From positions 62,001-126,000 of the forward strand of contig OY282432.1 of assembly GCA_958295985.1 (NCBI GenBank): a stretch of DNA of 64,000 nt, given 5' to 3'. A program made the translations under genes and the position numbers. Positions 28,015 through 35,857 of this stretch are shown piece after piece. The stretch comes from an uncultured Candidatus Binatia bacterium. GTDB lineage: Bacteria > Desulfobacterota > Binatia > UBA9968 > JAJDTQ01. The notes beneath the pieces were generated by a model. The model was not told the origin of the DNA. It saw only the letters and a list, made by a program, of their open reading frames with translations, and ran no database searches. The stretch's first letter is position 1. The number at the start of each line of letters is the position of its first letter.

Positions 28015-29583
28015 CTAACCCGGTATCCGCCGAAGCCACGGCAGCAGGATCACGTACGGGGGCTCGGTTTCGCGAAGGCTCCGGCTGAACCGGTTGAACA
28101 ACTCCGGCACCTTGGCGCATTGCAGCTCCCTCTCCACCCGCATGCGCGACACCAGCACCTCAACGGCAGGCAGCGCCCGGCCGTCCCCGGCAACCGACAT
28201 GGCCTGGGCGAAGTCCCGGGTCCGGGCTTCGTGCACCGTGAGATCCTGGATCCTGCCCAGGGCGTCCTGGAGCTTCTTCAAGCGCTGGACGACGCTCCCG
28301 GCCTCGGGCGTCAGATCCGCAAGGATCTCCATGAGGTAACGGAGCTGCTTGCACTCGATCCGAAGGGAGTGGAAGGCCGCGGCTTCCGTTCTTTCCCGGA
28401 GACGGAACCCTTGCTCCAGGACCGCCCGGCACTTCTTCGCCACGCGCGCTCCCGCCAGCGACAGGATGGGCTCCGAGCCTCGCGGCCCCACGCCGAGGCC
28501 GGTTTCGTCCTCGACGCATGAGCGCCACCGCTGCACCGCGCGGTCATAGTCGGCGGAAGCCATGACCTCCACCAGCGTGCGCCGTGCCGCTTCCCGCTCC
28601 CGCGCGGCAAACTCGAACAGCGGCGTCACGTCCTCCGCCAGGGCGCCCGTGAGCATACGCCGGTAGCCGGCCTGCTCGAGCAGATACACGTCCAGGTCTC
28701 TCAACCCGTTGGTGGATTTGCCCAGCCATGAAAGGCTTTTCCTGAGCCCGGCCCCGGGCTCCGGCCCGAAGACGTCCCGCAGTTGTCCCAGAAAGGACCG
28801 GGCGCGCCGGACCGCCACCCGGAAGTCGTGCAGGAACTCGGTGTCGGTATCGTCGAGGATACCCTCCTCGTTGCCGCGAACCACCTGGTACTGGCCGCGA
28901 ATCATGGAGCGCACGGCATCGGCGGCCGTCATGGAGGCGTCAATCGTCATCCTGGGCATGGACGCGGTGCGCAGCGGGTCCAGGCCCAAGACCTCGATCG
29001 CCCTCCGATAGCGGGCGCCGCGGTCGACGCGCGCACCCCGCTTCTCCCACCACTCACAGACTTCCCGGAAGATCTTCTTGTAGCCCCGTACCTGCCCGAC
29101 CACGACGCAGGGGTCCAGCCGTACCGTTCGCTTCCCGTCCGACACTTCGTCGTCGCTCAAGGAGACGCGCAGAACGGTCTTTTGGTCGCGGTTCCACCGG
29201 CTCCAGGTCCTGACCTCCGACCGTACCGAAAAGAGCCTGAGCAGCGCCCGGTTCCTGGTCAGCGGCAGCAGCTCGTCCCTCAGTCCCCCCGGCGGCAACC
29301 TGTGGGCGAACACCGGAAGACCCTCCGGCCCGATACGGTCCTGCGGACCCGGCCGGTCCGGACACTCGAGATGGAGCATCCCGTCGGAGCTCCACAGAGC
29401 CCGCGACCGGGCAAAGAGCCGCCCGTCGAAAGTGTCGAGATAGACGGTTTCCCGGCTGCGCCGAGAGCCTTCGTGAAGCTCATACCGTTGGCACAGCTCA
29501 CGCACCAGGCGCTGACCCGCTCGACCCTGGGGAACGTCGAACGTCGACTCCGAGGTCTCCAAAGTGCGTGAGAGCGTCATCAT
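28015..29583 (-). CDS. CYTH-like plus CHAD domain protein (polyphosphate-binding)
   Basis: A 522-residue two-domain protein. The N-terminal 200 residues are CYTH-like (SRETVYLDTFDGRLFARSRA) but lack a clean ExExK metal motif, so triphosphatase activity is doubtful. From about 215 to 500 lies an alpha-helical CHAD domain, with the His/Arg/Lys-rich signatures FLHDFRVAVRRARSFLGQLR and LRIECKQLRYLMEIL. CHAD domains bind inorganic polyphosphate and associate with polyphosphate granules. It converges with polyphosphate glucokinase and lies 61 bp downstream of a ParA-like ATPase gene on the same strand. Confidence 0.87.
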   Translation of the reverse strand: MMTLSRTLETSESTFDVPQGRAGQRLVRELCQRYELHEGSRRSRETVYLDTFDGRLFARSRALWSSDGMLHLECPDRPGPQDRIGPEGLPVFAHRLPPGGLRDELLPLTRNRALLRLFSVRSEVRTWSRWNRDQKTVLRVSLSDDEVSDGKRTVRLDPCVVVGQVRGYKKIFREVCEWWEKRGARVDRGARYRRAIEVLGLDPLRTASMPRMTIDASMTAADAVRSMIRGQYQVVRGNEEGILDDTDTEFLHDFRVAVRRARSFLGQLRDVFGPEPGAGLRKSLSWLGKSTNGLRDLDVYLLEQAGYRRMLTGALAEDVTPLFEFAAREREAARRTLVEVMASADYDRAVQRWRSCVEDETGLGVGPRGSEPILSLAGARVAKKCRAVLEQGFRLRERTEAAAFHSLRIECKQLRYLMEILADLTPEAGSVVQRLKKLQDALGRIQDLTVHEARTRDFAQAMSVAGDGRALPAVEVLVSRMRVERELQCAKVPELFNRFSRSLRETEPPYVILLPWLRRIPG

Positions 29584-29644
29584 CCGTTTGCCGGCAAGAA
29601 AACGGGGAAGCAGGCCCCTCCCCGGAATGCGCCCGGGCGCGGGT

Positions 29645-30421
29645 CTACTCTCCCCGGTAGAGCATCAGTGCGGCCAGCTCCTCCCACAGCTCACGATAGC
29701 GCTTCGTCGACGTACCGGCCGGCTGGAAGGCCGGAAGCGGCGCCCGCGCCAGCCCCATGCTCTCGATGTCCGCAGCGTAGGGGATCGTGGCCCGCAACCA
29801 CCTCGGGAACTGCTCCTTCATGGCGGCCATGGTGGTCCGGTGCATCTTCTTGCGCGCCTCCACCATCGAGAAGAACGCCCATACCTTGTCTTCGTCGTAG
29901 CCCTTGCGCTTGATGAAGGCCCGCAAATTGGCATAGGCGCGGGCGGCCAGCGTCGACGGGACCACCGGTACCAATAGCAGGTCCGCGGCGACGAAGATGC
30001 TCTCGGCCAGCAAGGTAGCGGTAGCAGGGCTGTCCAACACGATCAGGTCATACTCGCCGCGGAACGGAGCGAATATCTCCTGCAATCGTTTCCTGGAGCG
30101 CTTGACGCGACCGAGCGCGGACGCAAGATGCCGGTGCGACCAGTCCGCGGGCAACAGATCCAGCCGGTCGTAGTCGGTTCCCTTGATGTTGTTGGAGACC
30201 CTCGCGCGCCCCTTGAGGTAAACCTTCCCGGCGTTCTTGAGCCTGGGCCTTACGCGAAAGTAGTAGGTCGCCGAACTCTGCGGATCGAGGTCGCAGACCA
30301 GAGTCCTGAGTCCGGACGCCGCGCCGAGGTAGGCCAGGTTGACGGCAGTGGCGGTCTTCCCGACGCCACCCTTCAGGTGATAGACCGCCATCACCTTGCC
30401 CCGTGCGGACTCGCCCCCCAT
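29645..30421 (-). CDS. ParA/MinD-family ATPase
   Basis: A 258-residue ParA-type ATPase. The deviant Walker A KGGVGKT is at residues 17-23, followed by LVCDLDPQSSATYYF and the Walker B region YDLIVLDSPAT. No ParB gene or parS-like site is nearby, so it is unlikely to be the chromosome partition ParA. Orphan ParAs often position cargo such as carboxysomes, PHA granules or chemoreceptors on the nucleoid. The downstream gene on the same strand encodes a polyphosphate-binding CHAD protein, and the upstream one HU. Positioning of polyphosphate granules is therefore an attractive but untested role. Confidence 0.85.
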   Translation of the reverse strand: MGGESARGKVMAVYHLKGGVGKTATAVNLAYLGAASGLRTLVCDLDPQSSATYYFRVRPRLKNAGKVYLKGRARVSNNIKGTDYDRLDLLPADWSHRHLASALGRVKRSRKRLQEIFAPFRGEYDLIVLDSPATATLLAESIFVAADLLLVPVVPSTLAARAYANLRAFIKRKGYDEDKVWAFFSMVEARKKMHRTTMAAMKEQFPRWLRATIPYAADIESMGLARAPLPAFQPAGTSTKRYRELWEELAALMLYRGE

Positions 30422-30503
30422 TTTCGAGCCTATGCCAAGTCCGACGGGCTGTCAGGGTGGTGGTTGGAGGCCGCTGCTCTCATGGCCTCCAACCCTACGC
30501 TCT

Positions 30504-30815
30504 TCAAGTGGCTCGGGGTTTTCTGGGCGGGACGATGGCGTCCTTGCAGGCCTTGGCGATGCGAAACTTGACGACTCTCTTCGCCGGTATCTTGATCGCC
30601 TGCCCGGTTGCGGGATTGCGCCCCATGCGGGCTTTCCTGTTGGTCTTCACGAGCCGGCCGATGCCGGGTACGATGAAAACCCCGTTCTTCTTCACCTCCT
30701 TGACAGCGAGCGCCGCCAAGCTGTCCAGAAAATCTTTTGCGACGCGTTTGTTGAGGTCGCACTTGGCTGCCAGATCCGTCACGATCTGTGCCTGAGTCAT
30801 CTTGGTTGCCGCCAT
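30504..30815 (-). CDS. HU-family DNA-binding protein
   Basis: A 103-residue HU/IHF-family protein. The start MAATKMTQAQIVTDLA at 30815 was chosen over an upstream ATG because GGGAGAGG precedes it. The DNA-binding arm carries GRNPATGQAIKIPAKRVVKF, with the family RNPxTG motif. The C-terminal extension IVPPRKPRAT is short and basic. It should bind and bend DNA non-specifically as a dimer in the nucleoid. It lies 82 bp upstream of the ParA-like gene on the same strand. Confidence 0.93.
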   Translation of the reverse strand: MAATKMTQAQIVTDLAAKCDLNKRVAKDFLDSLAALAVKEVKKNGVFIVPGIGRLVKTNRKARMGRNPATGQAIKIPAKRVVKFRIAKACKDAIVPPRKPRAT

Positions 30816-30929
30816 GCCTCTCCCTTCCATGCCCACGGGTCAACGGGGCACAAGTACCAGAATTATCAACGAAAGATTATAAGCGAGCTTGACCGAATTG
30901 TAAAGAAAAATGCAGCAAGGACCGGCCTC

Positions 30930-32399
30930 TTACGCCCCATTGGCGGAACCACGCCAGTCGGGCAGCCGCGGGTGAGGCCGGCGGAATGCGTGGATGATAT
31001 CGCTGTGGGTCAAATCGTCGTGCCTGAACGAGGGCAACTCCGAGCTGACTCGGGAGTGGTACCTCATGAGGATCAGGTACCGTCTGAGCAACTCCGGCAA
31101 CAAGAAGTTTCGGCGAACGTGCTCCCGCCCCTGCCGGCCCAGAGCAGCCGCGGCGTCACGGTCGTCCAGCACCGTCGCCATGTGTGAAGCGATGGCGTCG
31201 GTGTCCAGCGGGTCAACCAGGTATCCCGTCACGCCGTCGATGATCTGCCGCTTGATGCCGCCTACCCGGGACCCGATAACCGGAGCGCCCTGCCAAAGGG
31301 CCTCGGTCACGACCAACCCGAATCCTTCCCGGGTGGACACGTGGACGAAGCCCCGGACGATGCTCATCAACGCGCCCACGACCCGGTCGTTGTCCTCCAC
31401 GTTGACCCAGAACCGAACGTCCGGGTGGCCGTCGGCCTGTTGCTTCAGTTCATTCAACACCTCGTCGCCCTCGGGGTCGTCGGAGGCGGTATTCCCGATG
31501 AACACGAGGTAGGGCTTCGGGTCCCAACACCGGGCCTCACACAGGCGCTGGAATGCCTTCAGTATCGTGCCCTGGTTCTTGTGGCGGTCGTAACGGGAGA
31601 TGGCCGCGAATATGGGCCGTTCGGGATCCACGTCGTGTGCCTCGAACAACGGAGCCAGCACATCCAGTGCTTCAGTCCGGGTGTAATGCCGGTTCTTCTC
31701 CGCCAGGGGGTCGATACAGGGCATGATCTCGTACACGGGAATCTTGAGCCCCGGGCCCACGAACTCGGGCATGGTAAAGACCGCCCCGTCGCAGTGGTTG
31801 ATATACGGCAACAGGAACCGCCAAACGGTCTTGTCCGGAGAGGACGTATCGATATGACAACGCCAGACCACGTTGCCGAGAATCGGCGCATTCATGATCA
31901 TGGCCGCGGGTTGCGGATCATGGATGACGGTGAGGTCCGCGGCAATGAAGGTGTTGCAGGCGTTCTCGTCGATAGTATCGAGGTAGGCGCCGAAGATCTC
32001 TTCAAGGGAAATGGGCGACCCGGCTCCCTGGAGGAGGTTGTGGAACTTCTTGGTGACCTGGAAGAACTCACGGTTGCCGCGAATGGTGCACCACCGGGCA
32101 TCGACGCCCAACAGCCGGGCGAAGGGCACGGCACTGCGAAGCATCTCGGCCACGCCGCCGCCCACGGCCGTGGAATTCACGTTCACCCAGCCATGGCCCG
32201 TCAACGGCTCCGCCAGACGCTTGAGCTCGTCCATCCGCGGCCTGCCGATGACCGCCTCGTAGTCGGCGAGGCCGAAAGGTCCGTCCGGCCGGTGTTCTTC
32301 CAGGCCGGCAACGGTTTCGTCCCGGCCATTGCCGTTGAGGGCCTCCGGCGGAGGCGGGGGAAACTCCAAAGAATCGGTCGTATCGTTCAAGAACGTCAA
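30930..32399 (-). CDS. treT: Trehalose synthase-like GT4 glycosyltransferase (TreT type)
   Basis: A glycosyltransferase family 4 protein close to trehalose glycosyltransferring synthase, which joins NDP-glucose and glucose to trehalose. Visible are VNVNSTAVGGGVAEML (donor/acceptor loop), VIHDPQPAAMI, ISRYDRHKNQGTIL and the retaining-GT motif EGFGLVVTEALWQGAPVIGS. A TTG at 32399 is chosen because a perfect AGGAGGGG lies five bases upstream, giving 489 residues; a farther TTG at 32465 is in frame but has no such signal. The trehalose assignment rests on remembered likeness to TreT/TreP-type enzymes, so sucrose- or other glucoside-forming activity is possible. Confidence 0.78.
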   Translation of the reverse strand: MTFLNDTTDSLEFPPPPPEALNGNGRDETVAGLEEHRPDGPFGLADYEAVIGRPRMDELKRLAEPLTGHGWVNVNSTAVGGGVAEMLRSAVPFARLLGVDARWCTIRGNREFFQVTKKFHNLLQGAGSPISLEEIFGAYLDTIDENACNTFIAADLTVIHDPQPAAMIMNAPILGNVVWRCHIDTSSPDKTVWRFLLPYINHCDGAVFTMPEFVGPGLKIPVYEIMPCIDPLAEKNRHYTRTEALDVLAPLFEAHDVDPERPIFAAISRYDRHKNQGTILKAFQRLCEARCWDPKPYLVFIGNTASDDPEGDEVLNELKQQADGHPDVRFWVNVEDNDRVVGALMSIVRGFVHVSTREGFGLVVTEALWQGAPVIGSRVGGIKRQIIDGVTGYLVDPLDTDAIASHMATVLDDRDAAAALGRQGREHVRRNFLLPELLRRYLILMRYHSRVSSELPSFRHDDLTHSDIIHAFRRPHPRLPDWRGSANGA

Positions 32400-32563
32400 G
32401 GCATCCCCTCCTGTGCTGCGAAACCGGGCAACGATTTGGCCGACTTTAGAATGAGTTAGGAGCAAATGTCAACCAGGGCCCAGGGGACCGGGAAGGAATC
32501 CCTTGCCAGCGGTGGAGGGTTAACGTATCCTCTGACTCATCCGCCGCGCGCCGACCCCGAGCC

Positions 32564-33265
32564 ATGCAAGCCAGGAAGCCTCATTTTCTGCGCAACACGA
32601 TGATCACGGGATTCCTGATCCTGATCCCGCTGTTCGTCACCTATATCCTCATCGCGTTCCTGTTCAACCTGCTCGGCAACGCGGGCACGCCGGTCCTCCG
32701 AAGCATCCTGTCCTTCCTCAACCTGGATGACCTTCGTTGGCTGACGCCGCTGGTGCCGTTCATCAACCTGCTCATCGCCCTGATGCTGATCTTCTTCATC
32801 GGGCTGTTCGGCACCAACATCGTCGGCCGGCGCATCCTGGCAACGCTCAACCAGATGGTCATGCGTCTGCCGCTGGTGAGCAGCGTCTACGGCGCCGTGA
32901 AGCAGATGGTGGAGACTCTCCATGGCCCGAACCGCAGCTTCCAGCGGGTCGTGCTGCTGGAGTACCCCAAAAAGGGCGTGTGGATGATGGGGCTCGTGGC
33001 AACCCGCAGACCCGACACCTTCAACCTCACCTCTTCGGACACGGTGCTGTCCGTCTTCGTGCCCACGACCCCCAACCCCACCTCCGGCTTTCTCGTCCTG
33101 GTTCCGGAGGAGGAGGTCATCGAGACCGACTACAACGTGGAGGAAGCGTTCAAGTTCATCGTCTCGTCCGGCATCGTAGGCAGGGAATTCACCCTCTCGG
33201 AACGCCCGGCTCCGGACCTCCGCACGGGCCGGGTCCGTGCGGCGAAGGACGCCGATTCAGGCTGA
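32564..33265 (+). CDS. DUF502 family membrane protein
   Basis: A 233-residue protein with two N-terminal hydrophobic segments (about 12-35 and 62-85) and a conserved soluble part. The family marks are GFLILIPLFVTYILI, SVYGAVKQMVETL and TTPNPTSGFLVLVPEEEV. DUF502 proteins are widespread in Gram-negatives and plants (COV type); the molecular role is unclear. It is divergent from the treT-like gene. Its stop overlaps the stop region of the convergent dynamin-like gene by 9 bp. Confidence 0.87.
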   Translation: MQARKPHFLRNTMITGFLILIPLFVTYILIAFLFNLLGNAGTPVLRSILSFLNLDDLRWLTPLVPFINLLIALMLIFFIGLFGTNIVGRRILATLNQMVMRLPLVSSVYGAVKQMVETLHGPNRSFQRVVLLEYPKKGVWMMGLVATRRPDTFNLTSSDTVLSVFVPTTPNPTSGFLVLVPEEEVIETDYNVEEAFKFIVSSGIVGREFTLSERPAPDLRTGRVRAAKDADSG

Positions 33266-34747
33266 CAGCTCGGCAGGTGGATCAGTGGGCGGCGGAGCGG
33301 CCGCGGTCCCGCCGGGATTGGCGAACCGATCGTTGAGGGCCTGGACGTAGCCGTTGGCTTCTGCGATCACCTGAGAGAGCTGCCGGCGGGTGCTCTGGCT
33401 CCAGCCGGACGGACGGACCGTGAACACCGTCCGGAAGGGGCGCGTGTTCTTGCGGAAACCGGCCGTGAGGGCGGCCAGCGCCTCGGTGTCGCGGGCGCCT
33501 CCCAGTTCCCGTCCGAGGCCTTTCAGCACCCGGTTGGCCACCAGCCGCCGGAAGGAGTGATGGATATATCCCGCCGCCAGCGCGGTCACCGCCAGCGCCA
33601 CGTACTGCCAGACCGGCGCTCCCGCCAGCGCGGACCAGAACGGATGCGTGAGCCGTATGCCGCTCCATTCACCGGTCCACACGGTCCACACCAGGACGGC
33701 GGCGAAGAGCGCGCCGAAAGCGATGCCGTCCAGCCGCCGGACCCGGCGGCGCCATTCCGTGATCATTTCCTGAAGCCGCGGCACCAGCCGTAGCTCGATG
33801 TCGCGGGCGCCCTGCTCGAGGACCCCCATGACGCGGTACGCCCGGTCCACTTCCACCTGCCGGATCCGTCCGTGGATCTCGGCCAGGTCGAAGTCGCGCT
33901 TCTGCTCGAAGCGGGCGCGCAGGCCGTCGTCCTCCATGGCGATGGCCGCCTCGGGACTGTAGATGCAATAGAAGCGCCCGGCGGTGAGTCCCTTCTGCGC
34001 CAGTGCCCGCTGCCACGAGCCCACCACGTCTTCCGGATTGTTCTCCCGGGCCGTGTGGTCCATCTGGTTCAACACGTAGAGGAACTTGCTGGAGTCGGTC
34101 CGGTGAATGGTCTCCGCCACCAGGTGCTGCAGGGTATCCTGCATGGTGCCGGGCTCGGGATGCCTGGCGTCGAAGAACACCAGCACGAGATCCGACAGGT
34201 CGATGATGCGGTCGGTGACCCGCAACGTCGCCGTCCGTTGCTGGTCCGCGTCAAAGCCGGGCGAGTCGATGAAGATCCTGCCTCGAAGGGCCTCGCTGGC
34301 ACAGGTCTTGAGACGCAGGTAGGCATCGATGCGGCTGCCCTCGCCCGCGGCGATCTCCTCGATGGCCCGGCTCATCTTGTAGAACGGAAAGCGCGGGTCG
34401 GCATCCAGGGCGACCCCCGGAAGCACGCGAACGTCCTCCTCCTTGCCGAAGCACAACACCGTGAACCGGTCATCCACGGCCTGGTTGCCCGTGGGCTGCA
34501 CCGCCTGTCCCAGGAAATCATTGATGAACGTGGACTTGCCCGACGAATAGGTCCCCAGGACGGCGACCAGAGGCCACCACGGGATGCGCGTGGCGTGGGA
34601 CTCGTCGGGGCCCAGGAACCCCAACCGTCGCGAGATGGCGTCCAGCCTGCGGAAACTCTGGACCGCGTTCAGGAGAATGGGGTTCTCCGTGCGCAGGTGA
34701 TTCTCCAGGCTCTCCAGCCTCGCTTCCAGTTCAGCGGGTACGGCCAT
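33257..34747 (-). CDS. Dynamin-like GTPase with C-terminal membrane segments
   Basis: A 496-residue GTPase. G1 is GTYSSGKST at 65-73, G3 DSPGF, G4 NQMD. Helical sequence follows, then two hydrophobic segments (IAFGALFAAVLVWTVW and WQYVALAVTALAAGYI) that would anchor it in the membrane. This is the layout of bacterial dynamin-like or YjdA/CrfC-type proteins. ATG 34747 is taken because AAGGG lies upstream; the frame stays open to 34858, but that part is the translated palindromic repeat. It is a single gene, with no second dynamin partner. A role in membrane remodelling is inference. Confidence 0.78.
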   Translation of the reverse strand: MAVPAELEARLESLENHLRTENPILLNAVQSFRRLDAISRRLGFLGPDESHATRIPWWPLVAVLGTYSSGKSTFINDFLGQAVQPTGNQAVDDRFTVLCFGKEEDVRVLPGVALDADPRFPFYKMSRAIEEIAAGEGSRIDAYLRLKTCASEALRGRIFIDSPGFDADQQRTATLRVTDRIIDLSDLVLVFFDARHPEPGTMQDTLQHLVAETIHRTDSSKFLYVLNQMDHTARENNPEDVVGSWQRALAQKGLTAGRFYCIYSPEAAIAMEDDGLRARFEQKRDFDLAEIHGRIRQVEVDRAYRVMGVLEQGARDIELRLVPRLQEMITEWRRRVRRLDGIAFGALFAAVLVWTVWTGEWSGIRLTHPFWSALAGAPVWQYVALAVTALAAGYIHHSFRRLVANRVLKGLGRELGGARDTEALAALTAGFRKNTRPFRTVFTVRPSGWSQSTRRQLSQVIAEANGYVQALNDRFANPGGTAAAPPPTDPPAELSA

Positions 34748-34769
34748 GGTTTCCCTTTCTCGACCCCCG

Positions 34770-34843
34770 AACCCGTCGTTCCGGCGGAAGCCTGAATCCA
34801 GGGAGGAGCAGGGGGATTCCGGCTTGCGCTGGAACGACGGGTT
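34770..34843. repeat. Long imperfect palindromic repeat
   Basis: Thirty-base arms (beginning AACCCGTCGTTCC and ending GGAACGACGGGTT) match at 27 of 30 positions around a 14-base spacer. It is the dispersed type whose translation reads RKPES...LDSGFRRNDG. It sits between the dynamin-like start and the hcrB-like stop, and artificially extends the dynamin reading frame upstream. Confidence 0.75.
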
Positions 34844-34854
34844 GCATTTCCCGT

Positions 34855-35847
34855 TCAATCCGCGGCTGCGAGCCGCTCCAGCGCGCGCCTGACGTAGACG
34901 CGGGTCATGCGTTTACGATACCAGTAATCCATGTCCGCGTTGTCCAGAGGATGGGACACGCGCATGGCCCGTTCCGCGGCCTCCTCGATGGAGGCCGTAT
35001 CCAGGGGCTTGCCGCACAGGACCCGGGGCGCATCCTCCACCACTTTCGGAGCCGACGCCACCGCGGTGAGAACGATCTTCGCCGCCTCGCAGGTCCCCGA
35101 CGCGGCGATCCGCAGGGCCGCGGCCACTCCCAGCACCGGGAAGTCGAAGGAGCCTCTGCGGCGCAGCTTGAGGTAGACGTTGCGCCGCCCGAAGGATTCC
35201 TCCGGAATCCACACACCCTGCAACAGATCGTCGGGCCGCTTGGCCAGATAGTACATGCCGTCGTCGCGATACAGGGCGTCCACGGGAACCTGCCGGCTGC
35301 CCTCGGCGCCGACGAGAACGGCGTCGGCGCCGAGGCTGCTGAGCACCGGCGCGGTGTCCGAGGAGCAGATGGCAAGGCAGACGCGGCTGCCGGGCGCCAC
35401 CAGACAGATGTCTCCGTCCTTCTTCAGGCAGAAGCCCACGGCCTGGCGCCAGAAGAACGACTGGTCGTAGTAGTTGCAACGGGTGTCCACGAACAGGTTG
35501 CCGCCGATGGTGCCGGCGTTCCGGAGCTGAAGCGTCGAGACCAGGCCCGCGGCCGCGGCAAGCGCCGGGAAGGCGCGGCGCACCGTGTCATGGCCGGCGA
35601 CGGCGTTCAGGGTTTCGCCCGCGCCGATCCACAGCCCGCGGCCCGGCTCCCGGCGGATGCCCCGGTGCTCGGCGATGCGGCTCAGCGAAACCAGGTAGCG
35701 CGGCGTGAACTGCCCCCGCTTCATCTTGGGATAGACGTCGGTGCCGCCGGCCACGGCCATGGCCTCCGGGCCCAGGTCCCGCAGCGCGCCGGAGGCCTCC
35801 GCCAGGGTGCCGGGCCTGAGATAGGTAAAGTCGGGCAGTCGCAGCAT
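34855..35847 (-). CDS. hcrB: 4-hydroxybenzoyl-CoA reductase-like FAD subunit with [4Fe-4S] insert
   Basis: A 330-residue FAD-binding subunit of the xanthine dehydrogenase family. The FAD motifs AVAGGTDVYPKMKRG and RNAGTIGGNLF are present. Between them and the second half lies an insert with Cys124, Cys140, Cys148 and Cys157, spaced +16, +8 and +9. That spacing is the one that holds the extra [4Fe-4S] cluster in the beta subunit of 4-hydroxybenzoyl-CoA reductase, and ordinary CO or xanthine dehydrogenase medium subunits lack it. The cluster allows electrons to run from ferredoxin to substrate, i.e. reductive dehydroxylation. It is the last gene of the operon, 10 bp after the large subunit. Confidence 0.83.
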   Translation of the reverse strand: MLRLPDFTYLRPGTLAEASGALRDLGPEAMAVAGGTDVYPKMKRGQFTPRYLVSLSRIAEHRGIRREPGRGLWIGAGETLNAVAGHDTVRRAFPALAAAAGLVSTLQLRNAGTIGGNLFVDTRCNYYDQSFFWRQAVGFCLKKDGDICLVAPGSRVCLAICSSDTAPVLSSLGADAVLVGAEGSRQVPVDALYRDDGMYYLAKRPDDLLQGVWIPEESFGRRNVYLKLRRRGSFDFPVLGVAAALRIAASGTCEAAKIVLTAVASAPKVVEDAPRVLCGKPLDTASIEEAAERAMRVSHPLDNADMDYWYRKRMTRVYVRRALERLAAAD

Positions 35848-35857
35848 CGATACGCTC

